A stretch of DNA of 64,000 nt, taken from positions 20,398,001 to 20,462,000 of the forward strand of contig NC_060112.1 of NCBI RefSeq assembly GCF_021155765.1. The letters are read 5' to 3'. The stretch is from Diprion similis (taxonomy: Eukaryota > Arthropoda > Insecta > Hymenoptera > Diprionidae). Below the pieces are notes generated by a model. That model was not told the DNA's origin and ran no database searches. It worked only from the letters and a program-made list of their open reading frames with translations. The translations under genes and the position numbers were made by a program. This document shows, piece after piece, positions 1-21,624 of this stretch. Position 1 is the stretch's first letter. Each line of letters opens with the position of its first letter.

Positions 1-3000
1 TACCTTATTAGATTAAAAACAAAGCCTAAATATTTTCTAGCAGTTGACATTAGACCAGTCTCAAGGCTCCGAGGAATATCGACGAAATGCAAATCGCAAC
101 GTAACGTTATGTTGCATTGATTTGCAAATATGACAATGTGTGTCATAATCTTGAGGTATATATCTTATCTTATTTCAGTCCCATTCGGAGACAACAAACG
201 CCGTTAGTATTGTTTCAGGAAGGTAAAAAGTTATCTTTCAAATTTTTATTGAGAAAAATACGGAAGAATTTGAGTGTTTCGAATACAACTGTAAGTGAAC
301 TTCTCTTCAGTGTATAAATAGCGAAAAATGGAAACTAAGTTTATTGCATAATCGAATCACAGTAAATCTGAGTCACACTCAGCTAGTAAATGTCTTTGTG
401 GATGAAATCGGTGAAATTTGCAGTATAGTGGCATCAGAGTATGAAAAGTGATTTGCTTTACGTGCAATTCTCCTAATTGGGAATGTGTATATATGATATT
501 TAGTGGCAACTGACCTCCAGTACCACGTGGCAGCTATTTTTGAATTTATTTACGTTTATACGTCCACTGCATAAAATACATGATATTCGAGGGGGAGAAA
601 AAGAAACTGATGTAATGGAAACACAAGTGGTATCTACTGTGAATTTTATTTCATATTTTTACAATCTTTACAGTTTATTTAACTGTACAGATGTATATTA
701 CTTTTACATTTTTTAGATTTCATTAATTTATGAACGCATTATAATTCTTTCATCAACTTCAGTGAATATTTATATGAGAGGTATGCTTCATTTCAAATAG
801 TGTACTATCACGCATTCTATTTAGACGTGAATTAAAAAGATTCGTTTCTTGTGGAACTCATTATTACCACTCGATGTAGCTAGCAATTGGTCGAGTAAAT
901 ATTTGAATAATCGGAGTATTTAGATCAATGCACATTGTACATATTTCCACTGTATGGAAACGATTAATACACTGAATAAGAGTCCACTGTCTGAGAGGGT
1001 GTGACAGACAGTGTTACATGGAGAAACAGATAATATATATTTTTCTTCATGTCGCGTACTTGATCCAAGATATGATGTGGCCTGTCTACGAATAACCGAA
1101 GAGTATAAAAATTCAAAGAGTGATAGGAATCTTAGGAAAAAAAGACAAAAAACCACCAAAAAAATTAATTAAAAAAGAATTGATAGATAGTAATACTACT
1201 ATACGATAAAAGTTAAACTGCTCGTACCTTTGTTACGGGTGCACTTATTCAAACAATTTCCTTTATTACGGATGTCAATGAAACCAATAGCAGATAGTTC
1301 TGAAATGTAATAATTCGAGAGACCATTGAATCATAGGGTAAAGCTCTAAGACATGAGTTAGTTTTGAAATAAAAAATTATCAGCTAGTGGACACACACAC
1401 GGTAGCTAGTTCTATAATTGAATCTGGTATCTGTCACACTCGGCTTTATACTCTTAGCGCCCCCTCCGACTCCTCGCAAGCATAAGAAATATAGCGGAAA
1501 ATGTTGTAGTGAATAATTTTAGAATATTTATCGGACTTGGACGAGTGTGCTAGTCTTGGAAAAACCCACCGTTAAAAGTTATTGAAATTAAACGGTTATT
1601 AAATAGTGTAAAGTTTGGATCAAAACTTGTGACGCAAGCAAAACCGTACATGTTTGTTCATACAGTGAGCTGTGAGCTAGAGATCTGAATCCGTGCATTT
1701 TGTGTTTGAGAAATGGTGTACTAATTGTACTGTACATAATTTTTAGGACTACAAAATTTTCTATCAGTCAAATAGATGTTTCCCGGTTGAACGAGCATAG
1801 ACGAAAATTAACTATAGTATTAAATACATCAATTTAGCTTCAAGTGATATTGCATAAATTGTCACAAAAGTGTGGAAAGATATTTTTCCTGACTTATAAA
1901 GTAGAGGAACTGATTGAAATGTCCATAAACCTTCCTGATCTCGCTTTCTCAAACAAAAAATTACCCATTTTGTGCTTGTTGCAGCAAAGATTCGTGTAAA
2001 TGTATAAACTGTAAGATTCAAAGTGTACGAAGTATTACTTTCATGTAGTGAAAAAACAATTTACGATTACCTATATCAAGCAATCAAATTTATTTTGATA
2101 ATCGAAGAAATTCAATGTCAAAAAAAAAAAAAAAGATTATTAAAAACTAGTCATTTTAATAAAATTGATTGTGTACCAAGTTACACAGTTAAAATTAAAG
2201 TTTTACAGACAACGATTTGTCCCATATTATATACATCATAATAATAATCATAATAATAATATTATATAAGGTGGACAAAAAGAAACATATTTTGATTCAA
2301 ATATTGAAATAATACCATTCTAAAAGTTAGAGCAGCAGATGAAAAAGTGAAGTTCCGTATAACAAGAACTTTAAATGAAATTTATTATTTTCCTATGATA
2401 CATTATAATGTTTTTGTTATATGTCATTTCTTTTCTTCGAATCTCTCACTTATCTTGAGTTAACAGATACTTATTTTTTATGCAAATCCCCTGAGCTATT
2501 GGAATAATGTACATTTTTTTGCTCTACTTATTGATGATTATAACCAAATAAGTATGTTAAGCCATTATAATACAGTTCGTAATGCTACTAACATATCCCT
2601 ACAAAAACCAGATACTCCACAAATATAAATCTTCTATAGCAACGCGTTATTTCTGCGCTAATCTAATTCATAAGAAACTATTTATTATTTACGTAAAAGA
2701 TTATGGTAGAAATAAAAAAAAATAAAAGTAAATAAAGTCATGACTATGTTATAATAATTTTGGTATGAATCGGTGATTCGCAGGTCTGCAAAGGTGACAA
2801 GGGATTACTGAAAATCTAAACTTGTGCAATATTGAACAATATGTGTTGCTTGAAATACTATTCAAGTAAAAAATTTAGATGAAATAAAAATTACTACTTG
2901 AAAAAAAAGTAGTATAATGCTATTGTGTATTTACACTGTAGCTATTAATTTTCATGCATAATATATGAGACAGAAGCGTTTTCTTATAATTTCTACAATA

Positions 3001-4563
3001 AATAACAGTTTTAAAGCTGGTTCAAGATATCGGAAATTAGAAAATATTTCTGTTATACAAGCTGTAATATTTCTAATAATATATATTGTAATTTAAATAG
3101 GTATTATGCGCGTCATGTGATATAATGATCTCTCGATCGATACTTTTTGTATGTAATACCACATTCATCATCAATGGCATCGCCTTTGAAATCAGAATAC
3201 AAACTCAGCTGCTCTTACCCAAAGTTTTCACGTCTTCAAAGCAATAGAAGGATTTAATTAATTGGTTCGTTCTGTCAACTTTACAGATTGCCCAAACTGC
3301 TCCATCATTTATATAGGTTCCTGTACATAACGATATATTATAATGAATACCATATGATGAATAATAATTTATTATTATTATTATTATAGTTATTCATTAT
3401 CATCTAAGATCTTAACCGATGAATAATTGTACTACAATATTGTATTCTTTCTCTGCTTCGTGCTCTCTATAGATAGCCACACAAAAACTCTAATTCCGAC
3501 ATGTGTATGTAATCATGTTTGATTACTTGTGTACCCAGCAATCTTGAACAAAGGTACTATTAATTATCATTAATGAAATATTGTAATGAAAAATTGAAAT
3601 GATAAATAGATATTATCTATCGATAATTGTTAATTTGTTATTATTATTTTTATTATATTGTCAAACCGAAAAATGCAGGCAGATTGGCATCGCGAAACAC
3701 ATGCTGATGTCTTGTAATTAACGTTGATGGAAAAATCTTCGGTTAACATAATGAGCTACTTCAATAAAATCCAAAATGATGAAATTAATTTGAAAGGCAC
3801 AGAAACGAACTGTCCAAGTATGTACTACTTCAATTTGCCATTTATGGTATCACGCTTCTTCAACTCATGTGAATTATTTTCCTACTCACACATTTGAATA
3901 CAGCCAAATTTTGAAGATCAAACCTGAAAAAGTTCTGTGGAATAATGAATAATTCTCAATGCAATGTTGTAAGGAAAACTTTGAAGAATTATTTGAACTT
4001 AAGGTATCAGAAGAAATTTCAATAAAAGGTTTTATTATTTATTTCGGTTACATACCTTTTTTCTACTATTTTTCATTCCATCTCCGATCCTCGGCACATA
4101 ATATTACACATGAAAAATGACCTGAAGTTATAATGTCAATTTTTTAATAAACAACAATTGCTGATATGATGTCAAAGTGAAAGGCACTGTGAAGATTTTC
4201 AAAATTGTGACGTCAAAAAAGGGACTTAATTACAGTACTAAGACCGCTGAATCACGACTAGTTGATGGGTGCTGAAAGCGATAAAAATCACGTTTACCTA
4301 AAGGTCGTTTGTAAAAGCGCGCACAATTTCACGCGCCCCACGCATTGTGATTGGGAGAGATGCATCAGCTGTTGTGCTGTGATAAATGGATAAATGCATC
4401 ATACATATTATACATTTATACCTATGGTGCAGTACGATACTGCTGTTGCATGTCGCGTGATTTTCGATATCAATATAAGGAAAAATTATTGTGGTACCCA
4501 CAAAATTATCAATTAGTACAGTATAACAGAGAAATTAATGGCTGCGACAGTATTGCGGACTAT
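1..4563. other. AT-rich intergenic stretch, no gene seen
   Basis: I see no exon chain or recognisable protein on either strand. The open frames here are short (about 60-95 codons), low in complexity and lack paired splice signals. Simple AT runs occur, for example TTA/TAA-rich sequence near 3360-3400. A GC-rich patch near 1455-1470 resembles a CTCF core (see findings). It may hold the 3' end of a gene lying to the left, but nothing shows that. Confidence 0.6.
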
Positions 4564-6502
4564 ATGGATATGGACAGCTCGAGAAACGGTTTGATCGCAG
4601 TACATGTCGGTGAGTCGTCCGACAAGCTTTGATACACACACTGCTTCTCACTCTTGCTGAAATCTAATAAAACTAATCATACTGATTTTTACCGCACCTG
4701 AATTGCGTAAAAATAAACAGAATGTTGCTCACCGAGTCAATTTCTAGGTTATACATCACCTTGACATTAAAATGATTTTCTCATGAATGATGATTAAGTC
4801 CAGTTTTTTTAATGAATTTATGAATTTTAAGGTGCTGGTCAACATTCTCTTACTCTGAAAGAAAAGTATGAAAAACTCTGCTGCGTAGCATGTAAAAAGG
4901 TGAAATATTCATTTTAAACATAATATATTTTAACTTCATTTTTCAAATTCAAATAATGCAACACATTTCATTAGGCAGCCGGTGTTTTAAAATCTGGGGG
5001 AAATGTGTTGGATGCCGTAGTTGAAGCCACAATCATACTGGAAAATTCGCCATTGACAAATGCTGGCTATGGATCAAATCTCACAATTGATGGAAAAGTC
5101 GAATGTGACGCCAGTGTTATGGATGGTTCAACACTACAGTTTGGAGCTGTAGGAGCTGTTGGTGGTATAAAAAATCCAGTCGCAGCTGCCAATCTATTGT
5201 GTAACCAGCAGTCAGGCAATCTCACACATGGCAGAATTTTCCCCAGGTTGGTAAGATTTACATCTTGTTTAATAGCTATTTGTTAAACCAAAGATAATTA
5301 AAGTATACAAAAGTGTAAATGTTTAGTTATAATGTTATAGTTTCTTAGTTGGAGATGGAGCGCAATTGTGGGGTAAAGAAAAAGGTTTGGAAACAACGTC
5401 TGTGGAGGATTTAATCTCTGTCAAGGCTTTAAAGATCTATAAACACTATAAGAGGAAAGTTCTCAGTTGTGAAAATATACAAAAGGTAAATTCTCTCGGT
5501 ACTTTAACAGATTTGTGTATAGAATGCTTAAATTAAGAAGGCGTATATTCTTTTTTCAGCAAATTGCGAAGAAAATGGATACAGTTGGTGCCATATGCGT
5601 TGATACAGATGGAAATGTTGCATCTGCATGTTCCAGTGGCGGTATTATTTTGAAGCATCCTGGCAGAGTTGGGCAGGCAATTAAATCAAAATCTTAATGA
5701 AATTCGACATTCTCCATTTCGATTGTTGTGAAACTAATACAATATTATCAAATTCATCACAAGTATTTTCAAGAGCTTGGTCGAAAGTTTTATATTTTGT
5801 GCTTTCAGGCCGCGGTCTGGGGTTGCGGCGTATGGGCACGTAACGCGAGAAGTTACCTAGATTGTTCAGTAGCATCTAGTACATCCGGATGTGGGGAGCA
5901 TTTAATTTCTGCAACCTTAGCTCGATCTATTGCTGAGGGCATTTTAAGCTCAGACTGCCCAACCACTGCACTCCACAATGTGATGAAGAATGATTTCATT
6001 GGTAATACTTCGTGATATTGCATCCTCGATGTCTGCAATTTTTCGTGTAAATAATCAATTGTCAATGTCGTACATTTCTATTTTAGAGTCGCCTTTTTTA
6101 AAGGGACTTGACCAAAAGCTCGGTGGGACTATAGCGATTAAATATTCTCCCCAACAATTCCTTGGAGATCTACTCTGGAGCCATTCAACAAAATCAATGA
6201 TTATAGGGTACATGAATACGAGAGAAGCAAAGCCAAAGGTGTGTCTATTTTAATCACTTGGACTGAAGTACCAAAGTCTTGATTTGGTATGCAACACCAT
6301 TAACCTGTAGACAATGATTCAAAGAAAATATTAAATACCAAGAAATAGCTCTGAAACTTCAAAGTACTTTCAGTCATCGTAACTCTCCAGCATGCTTTCT
6401 CAAATTCAGTTACTTGTTCCTTTTTAGAGTCGCATGTCTGTATTGACTTCACCGGAAGTAGGCAGAAAAGCAGTCGTGGAAGGAGTCGGATTTAGGATAT
6501 GA
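4564..6502 (+). CDS. Tasp1: Threonine aspartase 1 (taspase 1), 8 exons, about 355 aa
   Basis: An Ntn-hydrolase-fold endopeptidase of the asparaginase-2 family. Known members cleave MLL/Trithorax and TFIIA after Asp, after autoprocessing into alpha and beta subunits. Exons chain in frame: 4564-4609, 4832-4899, 4975-5246, 5341-5485, 5560-5676, 5809-6001, 6087-6238, 6428-6502. The family's early VHxGAG segment and TNAGYGSNL are present. The self-cleavage site is seen as [10 protein letters not shown], with the catalytic Thr kept at the predicted beta-subunit N-terminus, followed by [15 protein letters not shown] and STSGCGEHL. Human taspase 1 is 420 aa. This one is shorter, mostly in the N-terminal tail and the loop before the cleavage site. 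Start: the first ATG of MDMDSS; an in-frame upstream ATG at 4351 would add a tail that does not look conserved. The fifth intron appears to use a GC donor. A poly(A) signal follows. Confidence 0.9.
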
Positions 6503-7253
6503 ACGATGTAATGTGCACAATTACGCTTTCAATAAATTACACAAACAATTTTTTTTACCAGTAACAAATCTTGTCAGCCTTCGTATGGATAATTTGAAGT
6601 TTTCTTTTAGATTTCCTTCTTTTCAAATTACCCGCTGAAATAGAATTTCGATACTAGCGCACCTTGCGGTGACCCGAATCATCCTTGCTGGTTAGGCTTT
6701 GCCACTGGCTTGTTTATTCAGTACAGCATGGGGTCTATACAGAAATGATGATTTGGGTTTGGCTGCGTTCACTTCTCATTTGTCAGTTATTCGACGAATT
6801 TGAATTCATGACGCTTCGAGTCGTTTGTTGTGTCAAATACTGAAGATTTTTATCTGCCACAGCTGAATTATTCATTTGGTACGCGCATTTTGTATATTAT
6901 ATGCACTGATAAATCATATAATTATATTAATACGGAAATGTGATTAATAACTTTACGACTTACAAACGGCAGTTTCCAAACCTTTGAAGCTGCTATGTCA
7001 ATAAAAAAACTTTATGGATAGTATTTTTCTTAGAGACTCCAAAAATATTTTCACTCCAATCGAATGGTTAAACCAGTTTAGAGTAATTCTCATCCCTTGT
7101 ATACGAATTTGGTTGTACTTATTTCATTTCACTTCCATGAATCATATTTTATTTTTCGGTGTACATAATAACATCATGTTTCTTTTTATTACTCACGTTT
7201 ATTTTATCCTAACTGTACGATTCAGTTGAATTTATTTTTGAGGTAGATAAAAT
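6503..7253. other. Taspase 1 / Aurora spacer with putative promoter
   Basis: This holds the 3' UTR of taspase 1 and presumably the promoter and 5' UTR of the kinase gene. A GC-richer patch at about 6655-6690 stands out from the AT background. No TATA box or other core promoter element can be assigned with confidence. Confidence 0.4.
6531..6536 (+). terminator. Poly(A) signal of taspase 1
   Basis: AATAAA lies 29 bases after the taspase 1 stop codon, a usual distance for a short 3' UTR. Confidence 0.6.
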
Positions 7254-9415
<2,162 letters not shown>

Positions 9416-12173
9416 TCATTCCTGTAGAATTAGCTAATTTCCCTGAAGCCCAGCACATATACTGGTATGTAAGTGCTTTGAATACTGTATATTTCACGTG
9501 ATCAAACATTATTGCTGTAATATTATTTCAGAATTTGAATACAACAATTTTCGAACTTATTTTTTTAACAAATTTACAGCATAATAACGTTACATCAGAC
9601 TGTAATGATGACTCACCGCTATCTAAATTAAAATCCATATTTTTATATTCTTTTATTATTATATTTAATGATAAAGTTAGAAGCATTTTGTTTGTCCTGC
9701 TAGCTATACTTTCTACACTTCCGCGATATATAGTAATGGTATCCTTACACATGGGTATAAAAAGTGTAGAAAGTATAGCTAGCACGAACAAACCCATTGA
9801 AAGTAGAATATAACTTTTAAGATATAAGTTGACAAATTTAATTTTATAAATACACGCTTACCTTATTATACCTTAATGTCAAAATTAACGTTCAGAAAAT
9901 GAGCGAATTTATTCGAGCGGATATTTTATTATTCATGTCAGTCATATTCAAGCAGATATAGAGGTGCCTTCATAATAAGATGAGTAAGGAATTTTGGGGT
10001 AAAGTTTTTAATGTATGAATAAATCGATTTGAGATCAATGGTATGTATGTATTGTGGCTTTATGATATTCAAGAATTGAATTTATTGTCATCCCATCAAT
10101 GCGTACGTATTTAATTTTGAGTTATTTTTGCTATCTATAACATTCCTATCATTTTGGTATAAAGGCTATGCTGAATTATTTTTACTGGATACTGATGAAG
10201 ATTATCAAGGGGAAATGTACCAGTAGACCAGAAGAGCAATTTTGGGACTGTTTATGTCTTAAACTATTAATGCCAGTCAAATCATTTTTTTTTCATTTGG
10301 AACCCATGCATAAACAGGTGCGTGTACACGTTTTTTTTCATTTCATGTATCTATTTATTTATATTTTTTTTTTTGCGGGAATCCATTTTCCGGAATCACT
10401 GTTATCTTGGCCGGCGTAAGACGTGGTCCCCATGGAGCCACAATTCCGCGCAGTCGATTTATCTGAAATATAGAATTCAAAGGGATTCTCAAAATACAAC
10501 ACAGAGCAGTCCCCGTCGGTAGATTTCTTTCCTAAAAACGTTTTTTTTTTTTACAGAAATGCCGGCAGCTCGAACACGACGTTCGTTCATTGTCCGAAAT
10601 TTTTGCAGTAGATCGGTAAAGTCATTTTTGGAATATTTTCAGAATCGACTTTCAAGTTGATGTTTTAAGATCACTCAGTTCAAGTTTTACAAAGAAATTA
10701 CGTGCAAGATATATATTTTTTTTTTAAATTTACCATTAGTCAGTTCAAGGGCCATAAAGTACTTCCTCAGCACCAATTCTTGCCTGCTTACACTGAATTA
10801 CCCCTTCACGTTTCGCATATTTAGTTGCGATTTGTACGTCGCATTACCAATCAGCATTTCTTCCAACTATGATGCCCAGAAGTGTCCATAACTTCAAGAC
10901 AGGATTTGGTTTAAGAGTTAAAAATTCTTGTCGCAAAACTGCTATGCTGTGGTTTATCTTGGATGCTATCCACGAAATTACGTTGTTGAAACTTCCGTTT
11001 AAATTTTGTGTATATCCGCCGTTGTAGTGGTGTATAAACTGTCACAACTTAGGTCTGAAAATATCAGCACAATATCTTTGATCAGCAGTTTAGACACATA
11101 TCTTTACATTTCAGTGTTTATCACCCTAGTAGCGTCTGAGGTAAATCTGCCTACAGGCTGCAACTGTAGACACAATGTGTTTTCTACCACACTTGACTGC
11201 AGGTCTGACATCAGAACCTACATTATTCAGAATCTTGCATACGTCTGTTGTCAGATGGCCAAAAAGTCGCTGTTAGGAAAGATTTTGTATTGACTCGACT
11301 GAAGCGACTAGCCTGTGTCTTATCACCCCATCGCTTCAGGGAAATGAGCAATAAATAAAACTGGTAATTTATTCAATCATCTCCATCATCGTTCCAGCTT
11401 GGTTTTCCTTGGTAAATTCAGTAGTGTGGTGGTGGGGATGGTAGGTTACAATTTTTATAATGTCAAACTGCTCACGCTACAATTTGATGAGAACATTCAT
11501 GAACTATCCATCTATCACAACAGAAAGGTGTGCGATGCTCGTAGGGGCAAAGCCCCTAATTTATGACAAATATTATAGTTTGTATCACCAATTAGTATCT
11601 GTAGCCTTGTACGTTTCGAGACTCATTGGATGTTTTGGGACACATGCTAGTAGGCTTTTCACAAATTATAATGATTGCATGATATGTAAATATTCTGTTA
11701 ACAGTCAAGTTATTGACCAAACGAACAGGCCTAATGGTCATACCGAAAATGAATAAATATTTTTCAGAAATTTGGAATATAAATAAATGATAATAGTTAT
11801 CAGTTTACAAAGATTTCAAATTTTCTCATTTAAATATATTTTTTTCCTTATTTAGTTGACATAGTATTATTATATTTAAATCCTTAAGTAATACATTAAT
11901 AGTAGTAAAATAACTATGAAGCTATACAATGGTAAAAAAAGTGATAAAAAATAGATTGTCGATGATATGAGATTCCATACATTTACAAATGTGAATGGAA
12001 CCCTTTGACTCATTTCTACTTTGTTACTCTTCACTCCTTTTGCACAAGGCCTGTTTTGTTTATCCAACAAACTTCACTTTTTTTCATCTATAACCAGAAA
12101 ACATGTCCTTTTCATTGGAATATTGGAATAATTTAAATGACTTGGTACTATAGAATGACGAATGAACTCATTC
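9416..12173. other. Intergenic region with hairpin, no gene seen
   Basis: This holds the 3' UTR of the kinase gene, a strong hairpin at 9690-9793 (listed separately) and AT-rich sequence. A GC-richer island at about 10375-10460 and several open frames near 10.2-10.5 and 11.0-11.75 kb show no domain and no splice pairing. The island could be a decayed transposon piece, but I cannot name it. Confidence 0.45.
9690..9793. repeat. Perfect-stem hairpin, possible small-RNA precursor
   Basis: Arms 9690-9720 and 9762-9793 are inverted repeats of about 30 bases. The core of 22 bases, from TGCTAGC to CTACACT, pairs perfectly, and one bulge lies near the base. The loop is about 41 bases. Size and stem quality fit a miRNA-type hairpin or a very short MITE relic. 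It lies 275 bases downstream of the Aurora-type stop codon. I do not recognise the stem as a known miRNA. Confidence 0.5.
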
Positions 12174-13100
<927 letters not shown>

Positions 13101-15417
13101 TATGGTCCTTGATGTTTTTTGTTTGCACAACAAACACGTTCCCAGCCTACAACAGAATCGTGTCGTGTTTTTGAGTCAGGTTAAGTTGGTTAGGTTCGTT
13201 TAATCTGAAACATACAATTGAATATTGAAATAGAGCAGAGGTGTGGCTGCGTTCGCGCGTGAGATTGTTAAGTACTGTGGGCAGTAGTCATGCGGTAGTT
13301 GGGCACAAAAACAAAACTTGGACACGGTAGTTGCAAGTTTCACGGCACAGGCGTCGTTCGCGTTTGCTTGCCTGGCTGTAGCCGCTGTTTAGCCATTCTT
13401 GGGTCTATGTGAACTTTTTTATTTCTGGTTTTATTGTTGTTACTGACATAAGAGTATTCACACTTCGTAGCTAAATTTTTATGTATGTACAGACAGCAAA
13501 TTACATAAATTCCGAGTAATCAAGTGACACGTTCGACTTTATAATGCGCTGATAGTTCATACGCAAGTGACGAACGGTAGCGATAAATTATTTTGCTTAT
13601 AATGACGAGGTGAAGAACGGGAATCTCGGTACATTATTCAATCCACCAGAAGAGGGACAAGTATGTCGTATATATCCTGAATAAAATCTATTGTTTCACC
13701 ATCATTTGATTTTAATAGGGTAATCAAAGCTGAGCTATACAGTTATAACGTCGCATTATCATTTTCACGGACGGACGAATATTTCCCAGTCGTACATCTT
13801 CCACTCGATGAATCATTCGCCTCCCTGATTAATTTTATCCTGTTAGAGGTTCATCCGTTGTTCTATTTTGTTTATTTTGTCTTTCACCTTGATACGTACT
13901 CGCCGGTTATTTAATCAGGGCCGAGAATTCAGACGTCTGGCAATTTTTTTTTTCTCCTATCAGTTTTCAATCCACAATTATGGCCACTTTGGCCTCTGCA
14001 AAATCTGATTTTTTCATATCAGAATTCCATATCTTGTATTTAAAAGTTCAATCTTCAATTCAAAAGAATTTGATCACTTCACCTGTTTCAAATTTGCATC
14101 TACCTCCTCATTCTTGTGGTATATTGATTGTTGTAACTAAGAATATAGTTTTTTGTTGATACAATATCAAATTGACTACTAGTTCGATTTTTTAATGTAA
14201 TACCAGCTTATATCGCATGATTTAAAAGTGCTGTAGAATTATAAGTATTCATGGTTCAAAATATCTTGAACAAAAGGTCTTCTCACTGGTACTTACGTTC
14301 AGGATCGACATTCGTGCAACTCTGAAAAAATTAATTCTGATAATTTTTGTTTATGGTGCTTAAAATACCTTTGTAATATATCCGCTTTAAGTTTCTTCAT
14401 AAATTTAAGGTATAAATAAATTTTTAATTTCCTTCATGATACTTGTAAGATTGGTTCTTCAAACCTGTGAGTTGAAAAATTGAATGATGGGATTTATTGC
14501 AAACTGCATAGATCGGCATATGTTACAAATTTCAATTAATCAATGAATTACTACAAATCATTTAATTGACTCAATTTTTCATGTATTTTCTCTGCACGCG
14601 CATTTTTGTATTTTTTGTTCTTAATCAACTTGACAAGTAGTTGACTAACTAATCTATATAGATTTGGTACCTAGTCAGTACATATTTTGACACAGTAGTA
14701 TGCTCCACTGCTAACTCCAGAGATGTCAATTACTGCACACAAATATAACGCAATCTTATGTTTTGTCATTGGATATCCTTTGGCAATATGTAATAAAGCA
14801 TAGCCCTTAATGCTGAGTGGTAGTTGCAAAGCTGAATACTAGCTTAACTAGTAGAATGAATGTATGAGTTGAAGATATTCTGGTAATAACAGATGAGTCA
14901 ATCTTTAAATGAAACTAAATATATACGCAGATAGTAAGACTGGGTTGAGATACTGTCAATTTCATGTTGATTGCATAGTATTTAACTGAAACAGTTTAAG
15001 CTTTGTATTTTATGTACAAAGTTAAATTTGGTAATGTATCAAAAAAAATTATATGCAACATTTACTTGAAGATTACTTGCTGCATGGATAATAATTACTT
15101 CAGCAGCTTACTACTGTGCTGCATTCAAGAGAAAAAATATATCAACTCAATGTAAAACAAAAAAGACTGCTTTACTTTGTGAAGTAAAAATTTTATAAGT
15201 AAATTGAAACCAAATTTTGTAAATAATTGTAAAATATGATTTATTTGTATAGTTTACCAGCCTCTTCAACATTTAAAAACATGCATCTGCTTTACTTGAA
15301 CAAAATTTGTTGCTGATTCTATTTTCTATCTGCTACGTAAACCTACTTTCTCAATATTTGTCATCTCATTTTCAGCAGCGATGTACCAAATTACTAATCA
15401 TATCATTCTCATACAGA
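13101..15417. other. Head-to-head intergenic region and putative 5' UTR exon
   Basis: This lies between the minus-strand ZCCHC10-like gene and the plus-strand RING gene. A GC- and CpG-richer zone at about 13240-13400 is a candidate shared promoter. A plausible non-coding first exon of the RING gene ends near 13660 at a GTATGT donor, and an acceptor with a pyrimidine tract lies at about 15373, just before the ATG. Both are inferences from splice signals. The remaining sequence is AT-rich with no gene seen. Confidence 0.4.
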
Positions 15418-20054
<4,637 letters not shown>

Positions 20055-20156
20055 CTTAAGGTTAATAATATTTCGTACCAACCCCTCTTACGTGATGGTT
20101 TTTATTCAGAAATTTAAATGCAAGTCTTGAACGTAAAAAATTTCAACTTTTCCCCG

Positions 20157-20162
20157 AATAAA
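20157..20162 (+). terminator. Poly(A) signal of Arkadia-like gene
   Basis: The first AATAAA downstream of the RING gene, about 100 bases after the stop codon. Confidence 0.45.
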
Positions 20163-21624
20163 TATGTACACTAATGTCTTAGATTTTTACGGATTCGGTG
20201 GTTTGCGTATTTTATTCGAACACGAAATCTGATGAGAATCGGTTATAATGAAACCCGTTAAGTGTACATGTAATATGTACACATCTTTGTAGTCATGTTC
20301 GAAATAATATTTTTTATTTCATGTTTCCAACCAGTAATAAATTGAGTGAAAAGCTCAGTACTTGGGTAGTACTGGGTGTATTATCCGAAGTTCATACACA
20401 CCTATATCCAATCTTTTTGGGTAAAACTTTATATCGAATATGGAGAAATATGTATAAACAATTCCACGCCTATTTGTTAATGCTTATTATGAAACGTGTT
20501 GCGTTAGTAATCATATAAATAATTGTAAATGAATCTTCAAAGATAGACACACAATAGTTTACATTTGAAACTACTCCAAATCCAGAAACTTTTTTAACAA
20601 TGTTAAATTGGTTTTACTCGAACAATAGCGACTATGGTAGGAAATAAAACAATGGTACAAGACTGAATAATTTTCTCCGAATTTGCGGTACGAACTTTAT
20701 TCGTCTTCCAATAAAATTCGCTTGGAACATTTAACAAAGAAATGTTAAACAAGTGTTAACTTTAAATCGTTCTAATCAAAGCCAAAGCATCAGAAAAGAG
20801 ATTTAAGTCTGTGCAAAACTATCTGATAACTACTCATGAACTGCTTCACTATTATTAGCTCAATTCTAATATTTGAGAACTAATTTATTAGTCAAATGAA
20901 AAATTAGACCTTTATGTTAAGCTGCTCTGCGTAATAGTTCGTCAGATATGCACTTTTTTCATACGATTTGTAAATGGTGCTTTACAAAGAACTGCATTAA
21001 ATGAAAATGGTGAAGAAAATTTTAAACAAATCATGATAAAAGTTTTATGTTGTAAATTGCAGATTATGATAAACGTATCTTTTGAAGTAATAAATATCCT
21101 AATTATTTTTAATAACAATAATGCTAACTTCGTGTATTCGTATCTACTTATACGATATTGTGTAATTCTGATTTGGTATTTGGGTAGGTTGAAACTTACA
21201 ACTAACATTCGTTTCGGACAAGAAAAATTTTTTATCAATGAAATATACCAGTTTACTAGTTAAAGCAATGACTAGCTAGATAGTTTTATTCTCTAGTAAC
21301 AATTGTCAGTATATGCACAATTGTTGAGCAAAGATGGACATGAATGGTACATGGATGTAAAATTAATAAGCTTATATTATGCACATATTGCACATCTATC
21401 AATACTCGTTCTTTGACAGCAAGGAGAAACAGAGTTTTGAGCACTTATACATATAATGTATGTGGTATTAAAGTTCTAAAAAGCATCCAAAAGTAAAAGA
21501 CGAATCATATTATATTATTTGACGTAAAGTCTTCTCTTGTGAGTTGATGTAGACGCTTTAATAATGTCATACCAAAATTATTATTCACCAAATTTCGATC
21601 GTGACGTTGAATCACTAGATCTAG

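Noticed and set aside
10168-10522. Overlapping open frames with Phe-rich ends
   Set aside because: Low-complexity poly-T-driven Phe runs and no splice structure; chance reading is the simpler explanation.
15307-15417. In-frame upstream extension of the RING protein (MLLILFSICY...)
   Set aside because: It looks like a signal peptide but belongs to AT-rich sequence before a probable splice acceptor at about 15373; a secreted start does not fit a nuclear E3 ligase.
20942-21263. Open frames on both strands over the same 300 bases
   Set aside because: Both are Ile/Asn/Lys-rich and mirror each other, as expected from AT-rich non-coding sequence.
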